Translations under genes and position numbers: made by a program
Assembly: GCF_001591825.1 (NCBI RefSeq)
Contig: NZ_BCVQ01000015.1
Location: 23,421-87,420 of the forward strand
Length of the DNA: 64,000 nucleotides
Reading direction: 5' to 3'
DNA from: Rossellomorea vietnamensis NBRC 101237
Lineage (GTDB): Bacteria > Bacillota > Bacilli > Bacillales > Bacillaceae_B
Shown here: in pieces, positions 16,578 through 25,193 of the stretch
How positions within the stretch are numbered: the stretch's first letter is position 1
Layout of the letters: every line of letters begins with the position of its first letter
The notes under the pieces: model-generated
Databases searched by the model: none
What the model saw: the letters and a program-made list of their open reading frames with translations, nothing else
What the model was told of the DNA's origin: nothing

Positions 16578-18647
16578 ATGTTTATTACTTCAAGGGAAAA
16601 AGCCATTATTGAATTGATAGTAAAAACATCAGGCAAACATACCGTGTACTCTCTTTCTGCATTTTTGAATGTGAGCGGAAGAACCGTACAGCGAAATTTG
16701 AAATCAATTGAAAGTATATTAAAACAGTATCACCTGGAATTGAAAAGGACGGCCAATGAAGGTCTGTTCATTGATGGGAAGAATGAGCATATCTATCGTT
16801 TAATACAAAATCTTGCGGATGTGAGTCCGACCGACGAAACACCTGAGGAACGAAAGCTGAATCTCCTGATCATCCTTCTGCATGAAGGTCCTTCTTTTAA
16901 AAAGCAGGTGCTGGCGAGTCAGCTCGGAATCAGCGTGACAACCCTGTCTTCATATCTGGATGAGCTTGCAGATTGGCTTCAGAAGTACGGAATCACCCTG
17001 ACAAGAAAACGAGGGGTTGGGGTTGAGCTTGTGGCGGAAGAAGTCGACAAGCGTCATGCTCTGGCAAGTTTTTTTCTGGTTCATTTTTATGAAGACATTA
17101 TCGAGACCCTGTATGGGATGCAAAAGGGCCATCATCTTGATGAACCGGTTCTCGGTTATTTCAAACCGGACTATTTACTCGCCGTCGACCAGGTGGTGAA
17201 TCACCATTTGGCAGAAGAGCAGATCACGTTAACGGACAGTGATTATATCGGTCTTGTCGTGCATATCTGCCTGACAGTCCAGCGAACCGAGAAGGGCTTC
17301 GGATTACAGCAAAGGGAACCATCCGAAGAAGGGGCACCAGGTGAGTTCCAGTTGATGGACAGGATATGCCGGGAACTGAAACAGCGGCTTTCCGTTTCAA
17401 TCAACCATCTGGACGTTCAATTCTTGACCGTCATCTTGAAAGGATCAAAGGTACAGGATCCAGAAGTTGTATACTACGACAGCATCCTTCTTGGGCATCT
17501 GATCAAAAATGTCATCAAGGATGTATCGGTGGACCTCCACGTTGATCTGTCCGATGATTTTTCCCTGTTTCAGGGACTCCTTGCCCATATGGGACCGTCC
17601 ATCTTCCGTTTGCAACAGGAGCTCGATCTTTTCAATCCCCTGACGGATGAAATCAGGAAGAAGTATCCGGTTTTATTTTTAGCCGTGAAAAAGAGTCTGG
17701 AGATGGAGTTCAAGGATATCTCGTTTCCAGATGATGAGGTGGCGTTCATCGTCCTTCATTTCGGATCCGCCATGCTGATGAATGAAGAAAAGGTCAATAT
17801 CCAGGCCGTGGTCGTATGTCCGACAGGAATCGGGACCTCAAAGATGCTCGCAAGCCGCATCCAGCGGGAGTTGAGCATGATCAACAAGGTGGAAATCCTG
17901 TCTATCAAGGATTTTCAGAATGCGGATCTCGAGGAGTACGACATTGTCATTTCCACCGTCAGGCTTCCCTTTACGGAAGTGGAGTATATTCTCGTGAGTC
18001 CATTATTGAGTGAGAAGGACATCGGTTTCATCCAAAGCTACCTCCAGAATAACGTGGAGAAGCTGACGAGGAAAAAATATTTGAAACCATCCCCGAAGTC
18101 TGACGGGAAAGGCGAAGTGAGAATGCTCCTTCAAGAGATCAAAGATGTCCATTCCAGCATGGAAGCCATCCTTACCAATTTCCGCGTATACCGGAAGCAG
18201 TCTGCGGGAAATCACGTCAGGATCCTGAGTGAAATGGTGGAGCAGGCTGACCGGGACGGACTTCTACAACAGCCTCAAGCGGTCCTGGACCAACTGATGG
18301 AAAGGGAGAAGAAAGGCGGACTGGGCATCCCGAACACGAATATGGGGCTTTTCCATTGCCGTGATCATAACGTAAATAAACTGATCTTCCAAGTGGCCCA
18401 TCTGGATGAACCTTGCAAGATCAAGGGGATGGATGGTGCGGAGATGGAGATGAAGAGCCTTCTCCTGATGCTTGCCCCGGAAGAATTGAGCAGGCGGGAA
18501 CAGGAAATCCTCAGCCTGATCTCAACAAGTTTAATCGAAGATCATCGATCGATGATGATTTATTCGTCCACGAACGAAGCGATCATTTTAAAGAAATTAG
18601 AAGAAATCTTTCTGGACTACTTACAAACTAATTTGATAAAGGAATGA
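16578..18647 (+). CDS. mtlR: Mannitol operon transcriptional activator MtlR
   Basis: 689-residue PRD-containing activator: two N-terminal helix-turn-helix units, two PTS regulation domains (about 180-400), an EIIB(Gat)-like domain with Cys414 in VVVCPTGIGTS and an EIIA(Mtl)-like domain with His593 in LFHCRD. PTS phosphorylation at these sites sets activity, linking it to glucose and mannitol supply. Seen here: His229, His337 and His394 are present, but the second PRD1 histidine position reads Ile (FLTVILKGSK instead of a FLTxHLxG pattern). Start ATG 16578 follows GGGGAAAG. It probably binds the inverted repeat before mtlA. Confidence 0.93.
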   Translation: MFITSREKAIIELIVKTSGKHTVYSLSAFLNVSGRTVQRNLKSIESILKQYHLELKRTANEGLFIDGKNEHIYRLIQNLADVSPTDETPEERKLNLLIILLHEGPSFKKQVLASQLGISVTTLSSYLDELADWLQKYGITLTRKRGVGVELVAEEVDKRHALASFFLVHFYEDIIETLYGMQKGHHLDEPVLGYFKPDYLLAVDQVVNHHLAEEQITLTDSDYIGLVVHICLTVQRTEKGFGLQQREPSEEGAPGEFQLMDRICRELKQRLSVSINHLDVQFLTVILKGSKVQDPEVVYYDSILLGHLIKNVIKDVSVDLHVDLSDDFSLFQGLLAHMGPSIFRLQQELDLFNPLTDEIRKKYPVLFLAVKKSLEMEFKDISFPDDEVAFIVLHFGSAMLMNEEKVNIQAVVVCPTGIGTSKMLASRIQRELSMINKVEILSIKDFQNADLEEYDIVISTVRLPFTEVEYILVSPLLSEKDIGFIQSYLQNNVEKLTRKKYLKPSPKSDGKGEVRMLLQEIKDVHSSMEAILTNFRVYRKQSAGNHVRILSEMVEQADRDGLLQQPQAVLDQLMEREKKGGLGIPNTNMGLFHCRDHNVNKLIFQVAHLDEPCKIKGMDGAEMEMKSLLLMLAPEELSRREQEILSLISTSLIEDHRSMMIYSSTNEAIILKKLEEIFLDYLQTNLIKE

Positions 18648-18649
18648 TG

Positions 18650-19792
18650 ATGTTGAAACAAGCCGTACATTTTGGAGCAGGAAACATAGGCAGAGGGTTT
18701 ATCGGGGCATTGTTTTCCCAATCAGGTTACCATGTGACCTTTGTGGATATTGCGGAACAAGTGATCAATAAACTGAATGAAGAGGGACGCTATGAAGTGA
18801 AGCTTGCAACGGAAAAGATGGAAACGGAAACGATCGAGAATGTGTCCGGCCTGAACAACCTTCATCAGGAAGGCGAAGTGATCGATACGATCGTCTCGTC
18901 TACTTACCTGACGACGGCAATCGGACCGAACATCCTGCCACGGATCGCACCCCTGATCGCTAAAGGGATCACGAAGCGAGTGGCCTCTTCAGATGAACCG
19001 TTATACGTCATCGCATGTGAAAACCAGATCGGTGCAACGGATATTTTGAAAAAGCATATCTTGGAAAATCTTGATGAAAATACGGCTGCAAAGCTTGAAG
19101 GTAAAGTCTTCTTCTTCAATTCAGCGGTGGATCGCATTGTACCGATGCAGGATCAAGGTTCATTGGACGTCCTCGTTGAGCCATACTACGAGTGGGTGGT
19201 TGAGACGACGGAAGAAATCCCGCCTGTTGAAGGAATGACGATCGTGGAAGATCTTGCACCCTTCATCGAGAGGAAGCTGTTCACGGTGAATACAGGCCAC
19301 GCCGTCATTGCTTACCTTGGATATCTGCAAGGGAAATCTACCATTGATCAGACATTGGCCGATGACACAATCGCTGCACAAGTGAAGGAGACCTTGAAAG
19401 AAACAGGTGCCTACCTTGTGAAGCAATATGGTCTGGATGAAAACGACCATCTTGCTTATATTGAGAAAAACATCGAACGCTTCAAAAACGCCTACTTGAA
19501 TGATGATGTGACACGTGTGGGACGTGCGCCGATCAGAAAGCTTGGTCCCGATGACCGCTTGATCCGCCCGACCACCGAAGCTCAAAAAGCAGGACTGTCT
19601 TATTCGTATCTTGCCAAAGCGATTGCAGCAGCGCTCCTGTTCGACAATCCTGAAGACGAACAGGCCATGGAAATCCAGGGCATGATCAAGGAGCAAGGAC
19701 CGGCTCATGTGTTGGAAAAAGTGAGCGGACTGGATGCGGATAGTGAAATCGTGAAAGAAGTAATGGTTCAGTATGAAGCATTGAAGAAATAA
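18650..19792 (+). CDS. mtlD: Mannitol-1-phosphate 5-dehydrogenase
   Basis: Oxidises mannitol 1-phosphate to fructose 6-phosphate with NAD, feeding glycolysis. The N-terminus HFGAGNIGRGFIG is the cofactor site; the catalytic Lys/Asn/His region appears around GRKLFTVNTGHAVIAYLG-type sequence (ERKLFTVNTGHA here). 380 residues, normal length. Three ATGs in a row (18644, 18647, 18650) overlap the mtlR stop; 18650 has the best distance from AAAGGA. Translationally coupled to mtlR and followed by a terminator. Confidence 0.94.
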   Translation: MLKQAVHFGAGNIGRGFIGALFSQSGYHVTFVDIAEQVINKLNEEGRYEVKLATEKMETETIENVSGLNNLHQEGEVIDTIVSSTYLTTAIGPNILPRIAPLIAKGITKRVASSDEPLYVIACENQIGATDILKKHILENLDENTAAKLEGKVFFFNSAVDRIVPMQDQGSLDVLVEPYYEWVVETTEEIPPVEGMTIVEDLAPFIERKLFTVNTGHAVIAYLGYLQGKSTIDQTLADDTIAAQVKETLKETGAYLVKQYGLDENDHLAYIEKNIERFKNAYLNDDVTRVGRAPIRKLGPDDRLIRPTTEAQKAGLSYSYLAKAIAAALLFDNPEDEQAMEIQGMIKEQGPAHVLEKVSGLDADSEIVKEVMVQYEALKK

Positions 19793-19799
19793 ATGGATG

Positions 19800-19824
19800 G
19801 ACTGTCGGATGGAATCCGGCAGTC
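19800..19824 (+). terminator. Terminator of mtl operon
   Basis: Arms GACTGTCGGAT and ATCCGGCAGTC followed by a run of T. Confidence 0.88.
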
Positions 19825-20132
19825 TTTTTTTTATGAGTTTTGACTACGTGTCCTTTCTGTGACATCCATCAACCCACGCCAATCCTACACCTAAGTCATC
19901 CTCATTATTTTTCAGCGGAAAATGAAAAAATAAAGATAGAATTCCCTTCATACCGGGTGTAAAATATATAAAAATACACTCTCATATTTTGACATGCAGG
20001 AGGAAACAACCGAATACAATATACAGTTATGCCTAAAGTTGCTATCGTTTTTCCAGTCTGGAAGATTCAAAGAATGCTTCCACCAATGTAAGAATTCAGA
20101 ATGTTAAAAATACGATAAGAGGTTGATGAAAG
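19825..20132. other. Intergenic region before prolyl 4-hydroxylase gene
   Basis: About 300 bases, AT-rich, without a convincing gene. An unused-looking site GGAGG lies at 19999-20003 with no start codon at proper distance. A 37-codon frame from 19994 to 20107 exists but lacks its own ribosome site. No promoter could be fixed with confidence. Confidence 0.4.
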
Positions 20133-20786
20133 TTGGCAATGAATACGACTGAAATAGCTGTAAAGGAACAAACGATTTTTCACCATACGGGGAATAAGAT
20201 CAAGACGGAAGACCGGGATATCCAGATCATCGCGAAAATGGAGGAGCCCCTGATCGTCGTGCTTGGCAATGTGCTGAGTCATGAAGAATGTGATGAACTC
20301 ATTCAGCTGTCCAAGGACCGTGTTGAGCGTTCGAAAATCGGAAACACGCGTACAGTTGATGGACTAAGAACAAGTAGTTCTGTGTTTTTAGAAGAGACTC
20401 ATGACGTTGTGACACGCGTTGAGAAGCGAGTCTCTCAAATCATGAATATACCCGTCGAGCACGGGGAAGGTCTGCAGATCCTTAACTATAAACCTGGTCA
20501 GGAATACAAAGCCCACTTTGATTTCTTCTCAGCATCTGCAAGGCCGGTGAAGAACCCGAGGATCAGTACCCTTGTCATGTACTTGAACGACGTCGAGGAA
20601 GGCGGGGAGACGTACTTCCCGAAACTGAATCTATCGGTTTCACCACAAAAAGGGATGGCCGTTTACTTTGAATATTTCTATGATAATCAAGAGTTGAACG
20701 ACTTGACTCTTCATGGCGGTGCGCCTGTTGTCATCGGGGATAAATGGGCTGCGACCCAGTGGATGAGAAGGCAGGTATTTAAATAA
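20133..20786 (+). CDS. Prolyl 4-hydroxylase (2-oxoglutarate/Fe(II) oxygenase)
   Basis: 217 residues, closely patterned on the Bacillus anthracis prolyl 4-hydroxylase. The iron triad is visible as His and Asp in YKAHFDFF and His in LTLHGGAP, with the 2-oxoglutarate-binding Lys in GDKWAATQW. The enzyme hydroxylates proline in peptides; in B. anthracis it acts on collagen-like and other proline-rich peptides in vitro. No collagen-like gene lies in this window, so the substrate is unknown. Start TTG 20133 follows AAGAGG; ATG 20139 is the alternative. Monocistronic. Confidence 0.9.
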   Translation: MAMNTTEIAVKEQTIFHHTGNKIKTEDRDIQIIAKMEEPLIVVLGNVLSHEECDELIQLSKDRVERSKIGNTRTVDGLRTSSSVFLEETHDVVTRVEKRVSQIMNIPVEHGEGLQILNYKPGQEYKAHFDFFSASARPVKNPRISTLVMYLNDVEEGGETYFPKLNLSVSPQKGMAVYFEYFYDNQELNDLTLHGGAPVVIGDKWAATQWMRRQVFK

Positions 20787-20788
20787 TT

Positions 20789-20829
20789 AAAAGGAGGAGT
20801 AGCCCAAGTGTGGGTTACTCCTCCTTTTT
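20789..20829. terminator. Bidirectional terminator
   Basis: Long stem of AAAAGGAGGAGTA with its complement, shared by the convergent hydroxylase and efflux genes. Confidence 0.88.
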
Positions 20830-21787
20830 AGCTTGCGGATTTCACCGGCTTCACGACTCCGGCATTCATTTTTTTCACGTTGACGGTGTGGACGATCATG
20901 CCGGCGATGATCAGGATGATGCCGAGGAGAGCAAACCCTGACGGAAGGGGAACGGAAAGGATGGCCGCTTCTCCCATGATGACGAACAGGATCTGGGTCG
21001 ACTGGGTCGCTTCCACTGCCGCGAGCTTCCCGGGATGATGCCTTGCCATATTCGTCGCAAGGAAAAAGAGGGAAGTCGCAATCACGCCTGAGCAAACGGC
21101 CACGATAAAGGATTGTGTCACCTGACCAGTGGAGGGGACGCCTACTTTGAACAATGCATAGCTTCCAAGGATCAACCAGAAGGGAGTGCTTGCTATCGTC
21201 ATTCCGAGTACCCGTTGAAAGGGATCAAGTTTTCCTCCGCATACCTCCATCATTTTACGGTTCCCAAGGGGGTAAGCGAACGCTGCGACAATCACCGGTA
21301 AGACACCTGTAATCATTTCTGAAAGAGACAGCCCACCGGCATTTTCCTGTTGGATGAACATCACGCCGATAAGAATAATCGAGGAAATGGCGAGAGCCCT
21401 TTTTTGAATGGTGTGCCTGCGTCTCACAGGTCCTGATGTGAAAAACAAGGGAGCGAGCAGGATCCCGGCCACAATCGTAAATTGCCACGTTCCCGCAACA
21501 AGCCAGCCGGGTCCATATGCCGCCGCATACGTCAAAGGACCATAAAAGAGGACAAACCCTACAAAGCTCCACGTCAGCCACTCGTATGGCTTCTTCCTCA
21601 TTTCAATCCACACTTGATTTATATTCTTTCGTAAACCTACAATAAGGAAAAGGAAAGGGAGCATGAACAAAAAACGCAGGGACGAACTCCACATCCAACT
21701 TCCGCCGGCAAGCTCCATGGACCGGTTCAGGATGAAGGTGACGGCAAAGAACATGGATGAAATGATACCGATAGTCAGTTCTTTGAT
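20828..21787 (-). CDS. Multidrug resistance efflux transporter family protein (DMT type)
   Basis: About 319 residues, ten membrane segments of the drug/metabolite transporter superfamily, in the EmrE-like multidrug resistance efflux group (signature LNRSMELAGGSWMWSSSLRF in the first two helices). Start is odd. ATG 21811 has no ribosome site and would put the strong site AAAGGAG inside the gene. GTG 21796 abuts the site. The codon eight bases after it is ATC at 21787, which gives an N-terminus of normal length for the family. It is divergent from an HTH-cupin regulator that probably controls it. Confidence 0.85.
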   Translation of the reverse strand: MKELTIGIISSMFFAVTFILNRSMELAGGSWMWSSSLRFLFMLPFLFLIVGLRKNINQVWIEMRKKPYEWLTWSFVGFVLFYGPLTYAAAYGPGWLVAGTWQFTIVAGILLAPLFFTSGPVRRRHTIQKRALAISSIILIGVMFIQQENAGGLSLSEMITGVLPVIVAAFAYPLGNRKMMEVCGGKLDPFQRVLGMTIASTPFWLILGSYALFKVGVPSTGQVTQSFIVAVCSGVIATSLFFLATNMARHHPGKLAAVEATQSTQILFVIMGEAAILSVPLPSGFALLGIILIIAGMIVHTVNVKKMNAGVVKPVKSAS

Positions 21788-21879
21788 GAGAAGCACTCCT
21801 TTCAGATACATATACTATAGTTTGTTTTATATATATTATAATATACTTCAAAACGTTGAGGATAGAAAGAGGTAGAAAG
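21788..21879. promoter_or_regulatory. Divergent promoter region of efflux and regulator genes
   Basis: Very AT-rich with TATAAT at 21837-21842 and near-symmetric TATATATTATAATATA; likely carries overlapping promoters and the operator for the neighbouring regulator. Exact -35 boxes are not clear. Confidence 0.45.
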
Positions 21880-22470
21880 ATGAATAATGAAGGTTTGACA
21901 TGGAAGGACCCGGAAAAGCTGGCCCGCCACGTCGGGAATACATTGAGAAACATTCGAAATGAGCGGGGGCTTAACCTCCAGGAACTTGCGGATAAGACCA
22001 GTGTCAGTACATTGACTTTAGGCAAGATTGAAAGAGGGGAGGCCAATCCCTCTTTGACGATCATCTGGAAAATCGCGAATGGGCTTTCGATCCCAATATC
22101 AGCCCTCCTCGTGGAAAAGCAGGAAGTCCAGGTTTCCAGGAGAAATGAAGGCAGCAAAGTGATTAGTGCCAATGAGTCCCTGACCCTTGAACCAATGTTC
22201 ACTTCTTCAGGGTACGGATCATTGGAAACCCATCGTGCTTTCCTAAAACCAGACAGCGAATACCGTGCCGAAGCCCACCAGCCCGGCGTGACTGAATTTG
22301 TGACGGTCATGGAAGGGAAGGTACAGGTGAAAGTGGAAGGTGAAGTATTTGAGCTCTCTCAGTATGATTCGATCAAGTTCCATGCGGATAAAGAACACAG
22401 TTATATAAATATGGAATCAACCGAAGCGGTCCTCCATTTTGTGATGATTTATACTGGACGGGCAGATTGA
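21880..22470 (+). CDS. XRE-family HTH regulator with cupin domain
   Basis: 196 residues. N-terminal helix-turn-helix (about 20-75: LRNIRNERGLNLQELADKTS, then TLGKIERGEANPS) and a C-terminal cupin barrel (about 115-190, with AEAHQPGVTEFVTVMEGKV). Such regulators sense a small molecule in the cupin and usually control an adjacent transport or metabolic gene, here the divergent efflux protein. Start ATG 21880 follows AAAGAGG. Confidence 0.88.
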   Translation: MNNEGLTWKDPEKLARHVGNTLRNIRNERGLNLQELADKTSVSTLTLGKIERGEANPSLTIIWKIANGLSIPISALLVEKQEVQVSRRNEGSKVISANESLTLEPMFTSSGYGSLETHRAFLKPDSEYRAEAHQPGVTEFVTVMEGKVQVKVEGEVFELSQYDSIKFHADKEHSYINMESTEAVLHFVMIYTGRAD

Positions 22471-22511
22471 ATGATTCTGTGCATGGTATTGTAAAATAAA
22501 ACTGAATTAAG

Positions 22512-22548
22512 AAAATCCCCGGAATTTAATCAACTCTGGGGATCTTTT
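22512..22548. terminator. Bidirectional terminator
   Basis: Stem AAAATCCCCGG against CTGGGGATCTTTT between convergent genes. Confidence 0.75.
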
Positions 22549-22565
22549 AATGATAGGTGTCAAAG

Positions 22566-23354
22566 TTAAATACGGGGCTTTGTAGGGTCACAGTCCGGAC
22601 CTTGCTGGCTGGTTGCTTCTGCGAGTTTCGTTAAGTAATAGCATTCTTCCCTCAGCATATGATCGGCCATTAAAGCGGCGAAGGTTCCGAGTGCTGTCTT
22701 GCTTAATTCCATTTCCTCAATCTCATCTAAAAAGCCCATAAAAAGCTTCATCTCAAGTTTGACATCATCATTGAATCGTTCGAGTGCAGGAAAGTGTTTC
22801 ACTTCTGTCCGCAGGAACCCTGCCATTTCAACGGCCTTTAAGTAAAAGGCTTCAAAATCTGTTGTGAATTCATCACTTTGCTTCTTGATTTGTGTTTCTA
22901 TCCGGTCCATATTATCGGAGATGGCTCCGGCATGTCCCGCCGCATCTAACAGCCACAAGAGGTGATGGTGGAGTTCATGGAAGATGGGAGGCTTTTCGCC
23001 TTCGGTCAAGTATTTTAAAACGCGGAGGTATTCTTCAAGCTCATTCACCATATGATTTAGAAATGTGGGTCCAAGACCTATGCTGATATCCCCTGTTAAA
23101 TGACGTTTAATCAGTTCAAGTTTGAATTTCCTGAAACGGAGGCTAAGCTCTTCTGCCTGTCTGCTTAAAGAAATATCAGGATCCTGTTTCGAGCGTTTCA
23201 ACAGTTGATCCCACTCATTTTTAAATGTATTGGCAGTATTGATTAGTTCTTTTTCTTTTGGAGCAAGAGAGTCATGGATAAACCGTGCATGATCTCCAAG
23301 TACCTGCAACCAAAAACCATGTTCAAATCGGGCTGTTTCTTGGTAACTTGCCAT
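22566..23354 (-). CDS. DUF2935 domain protein
   Basis: 262 residues, all helical, with two repeats of a hemerythrin-like layout (FEHGFWLQVLGDHARFIHDS at the start, MADHMLREECYYLTKL near the end). DUF2935 proteins of bacilli bind metal in a ferritin-like or hemerythrin-like fold, but a physiological role is not established. His, Glu and Asp are placed as for metal binding (EHxxW, HxRF, ADHxxxEE). Monocistronic, convergent with the HTH-cupin gene. Confidence 0.87.
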   Translation of the reverse strand: MASYQETARFEHGFWLQVLGDHARFIHDSLAPKEKELINTANTFKNEWDQLLKRSKQDPDISLSRQAEELSLRFRKFKLELIKRHLTGDISIGLGPTFLNHMVNELEEYLRVLKYLTEGEKPPIFHELHHHLLWLLDAAGHAGAISDNMDRIETQIKKQSDEFTTDFEAFYLKAVEMAGFLRTEVKHFPALERFNDDVKLEMKLFMGFLDEIEEMELSKTALGTFAALMADHMLREECYYLTKLAEATSQQGPDCDPTKPRI

Positions 23355-23448
23355 TTAGTATCCCCCTAGAGTAGTTTCCTTGTATATGTATTAAAGAAAT
23401 TATGAAAAAATGTCCGATTGTTCGTCCTTACAGGGGGAACAAAAAGCA

Positions 23449-23478
23449 TTGACAACCATTTCAAGAGAATGATATAGT
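23449..23478 (+). promoter_or_regulatory. Sigma-A promoter of lysA
   Basis: TTGACA at 23449-23454 and TATAGT at 23473-23478, spacer 18; the lysine riboswitch starts about 30 bases downstream. Confidence 0.75.
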
Positions 23479-23510
23479 TATGCCAATAAAAAATATACAG
23501 TCACTCTCTG

Positions 23511-23678
23511 ATAATAGAGGCGCGAGAATGATGAGTACCTTCTTTGAGAATAATGGATTCCGGGATAAGTTGGGAAAGGCAGATCGCCGAAGCATAAAAT
23601 AGCCAATTCTATTTTTTGTTGGGCCAGCATTGAAGAAATGCTGGACTGTCACAATGCAAAAGTTGTGGAGCACTATTG
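23511..23678 (+). promoter_or_regulatory. Lysine riboswitch (L box)
   Basis: Leader RNA that binds lysine. Seen: P1 pairing AATAG with CTATT, the GAGGCGCGAG opening, GATCGCCGAAG, and the conserved CTGGACTGTCA segment, in the order found in the B. subtilis lysC L box. A terminator follows at 23728-23760, and the next gene encodes the last step of lysine synthesis. Lysine binding is expected to favour termination. Confidence 0.9.
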
Positions 23679-23727
23679 AAGAGATGTTAATACATAGTCT
23701 TCATCTTGGTTCCGTAACCTTTGATGG

Positions 23728-23766
23728 AAAACCGTATGAGCATCTGCTTCATACGGTTTTTTTGTG
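23728..23766 (+). terminator. Riboswitch-controlled terminator
   Basis: Stem AAAACCGTATGA against TCATACGGTTTT followed by seven T residues, 30 bases before lysA. Confidence 0.88.
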
Positions 23767-23796
23767 TTTTTTAGAGAGTCAAAAGGAGTTAGGGAT

Positions 23797-25083
23797 ATGA
23801 GTACAGTTGAAGTGAATGTTCAAGGGGATTTAACAATCGGTGGGATCGGTACGGGTGATTTGGTCGAAAGATACGGTACCCCCCTGATGGTTTATGATGA
23901 AGGGATGATTCGCGGGAATGCTAAATTGTTCCGGGATGCATTCAATGAAAGTGGTCTGAAATATCAGGTGGCTTATGCGAGTAAGGCATTTCTTTGTAAA
24001 GAAATGGTGCGCCTGGCGGAACAAGAGAACCTCTCCCTGGATGTGGTCTCAGGAGGGGAATTGTATACGGCCCTTGAAGCTGGTTTCCCGGCTGCACGCA
24101 TCCATTTTCACGGTAACAATAAATCCGAAGAGGAACTTCTAATGGCTCTTGAAGCTGAAATCGGCTGCTTTGTCGTCGATAGTTTCCTTGAACTTGAACT
24201 GCTTCACGACCTGGCAAAAGAGCGGGAGCAGGAGGTGCAGATCCTCATCAGGGTCACACCGGGCGTGGAAGCCCATACTCATGAATACATCACGACGGGC
24301 CAGGAAGATTCGAAGTTCGGATTCAGCATTTCAAACGGTCAGGCGGCTACGGCGATCGGGCTTGCGATCAGGAAGCCATACTTCTCATTGCTCGGCCTCC
24401 ATTCCCATATCGGATCCCAGATCTTTGAACAGGAAGGCTTCGATCAGGCGATCCGGGTGCTGTCTGATTTCATGCAGCGGATCCGGATCGACTTGGACAT
24501 TACGATGCCTGTCTTGAATATCGGTGGCGGATTCGGTGTCCGGTACACGGATGAAGACCAGCCTCTGCCGATTCCGACCTATGTCAAAGGGATTACGGAT
24601 AGTGTGAAAACCTATTTTGCGAAAAATGAATACCCGCTCCCGGAAGTCTGGGTGGAGCCGGGTCGAAGCATGGTGGCGGAAGCAGGTACGACGTTGTACA
24701 AAGTGGGATCAAAGAAAATCATTCCAGACCTGCGGACATATGTAGCGATTGACGGAGGGATGACGGATAATATACGCCCGGCGCTGTATCAGGCGAAGTA
24801 TCACGCGGTACTGGCGAACCGTCCGAATGAAGAATGTACGGAACGTGTAAGCATCGCGGGGAAGTGCTGCGAGTCGGGTGACATGCTCATCTGGGACCTG
24901 ATGCTGCCGCCGACGAATTACGGTGATATCCTGGCTGTGTTCAGTACGGGGGCCTACGGGTATTCCATGGCGAGTAACTATAATCGGATACCGAGACCGG
25001 CTGTTGTGTTTGTGGATAACGGGGAATCCCGGGTCGTGATTGAGCGGGAGACATATGCGGACCTTGTAAGAAAAGATCGGTAG
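23797..25083 (+). CDS. lysA: Diaminopimelate decarboxylase
   Basis: Makes L-lysine from meso-diaminopimelate. 428 residues, a PLP barrel enzyme of the alanine racemase fold type: Lys63 in AYASKAFLCKEM binds PLP, followed by VEPGRS (phosphate and substrate contacts) and CCESGDML, whose Cys completes the partner active site in the dimer. Start ATG 23797 after AAAAGGAG. It is alone behind its lysine riboswitch, so expression should rise when lysine is scarce. Confidence 0.95.
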   Translation: MSTVEVNVQGDLTIGGIGTGDLVERYGTPLMVYDEGMIRGNAKLFRDAFNESGLKYQVAYASKAFLCKEMVRLAEQENLSLDVVSGGELYTALEAGFPAARIHFHGNNKSEEELLMALEAEIGCFVVDSFLELELLHDLAKEREQEVQILIRVTPGVEAHTHEYITTGQEDSKFGFSISNGQAATAIGLAIRKPYFSLLGLHSHIGSQIFEQEGFDQAIRVLSDFMQRIRIDLDITMPVLNIGGGFGVRYTDEDQPLPIPTYVKGITDSVKTYFAKNEYPLPEVWVEPGRSMVAEAGTTLYKVGSKKIIPDLRTYVAIDGGMTDNIRPALYQAKYHAVLANRPNEECTERVSIAGKCCESGDMLIWDLMLPPTNYGDILAVFSTGAYGYSMASNYNRIPRPAVVFVDNGESRVVIERETYADLVRKDR

Positions 25084-25090
25084 GGGAAAG

Positions 25091-25120
25091 AAAGGTGGAG
25101 TCCAGAAGCGGCTTCACCTT
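25091..25120 (+). terminator. Terminator of lysA
   Basis: Imperfect stem AAAGGTG/CACCTTT followed by seven T residues. Confidence 0.65.
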
Positions 25121-25193
25121 TTTTTATGGGTTTTTTTGGCTTATTATGGTAATGTAAAGGTAACTTTATCCAATGAATTCGGAGGATCAATCT

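Noticed and set aside
19994..20107. 37-codon frame before the prolyl 4-hydroxylase gene
   Set aside because: The only ribosome-like GGAGG lies inside the frame, not before it; no other support.
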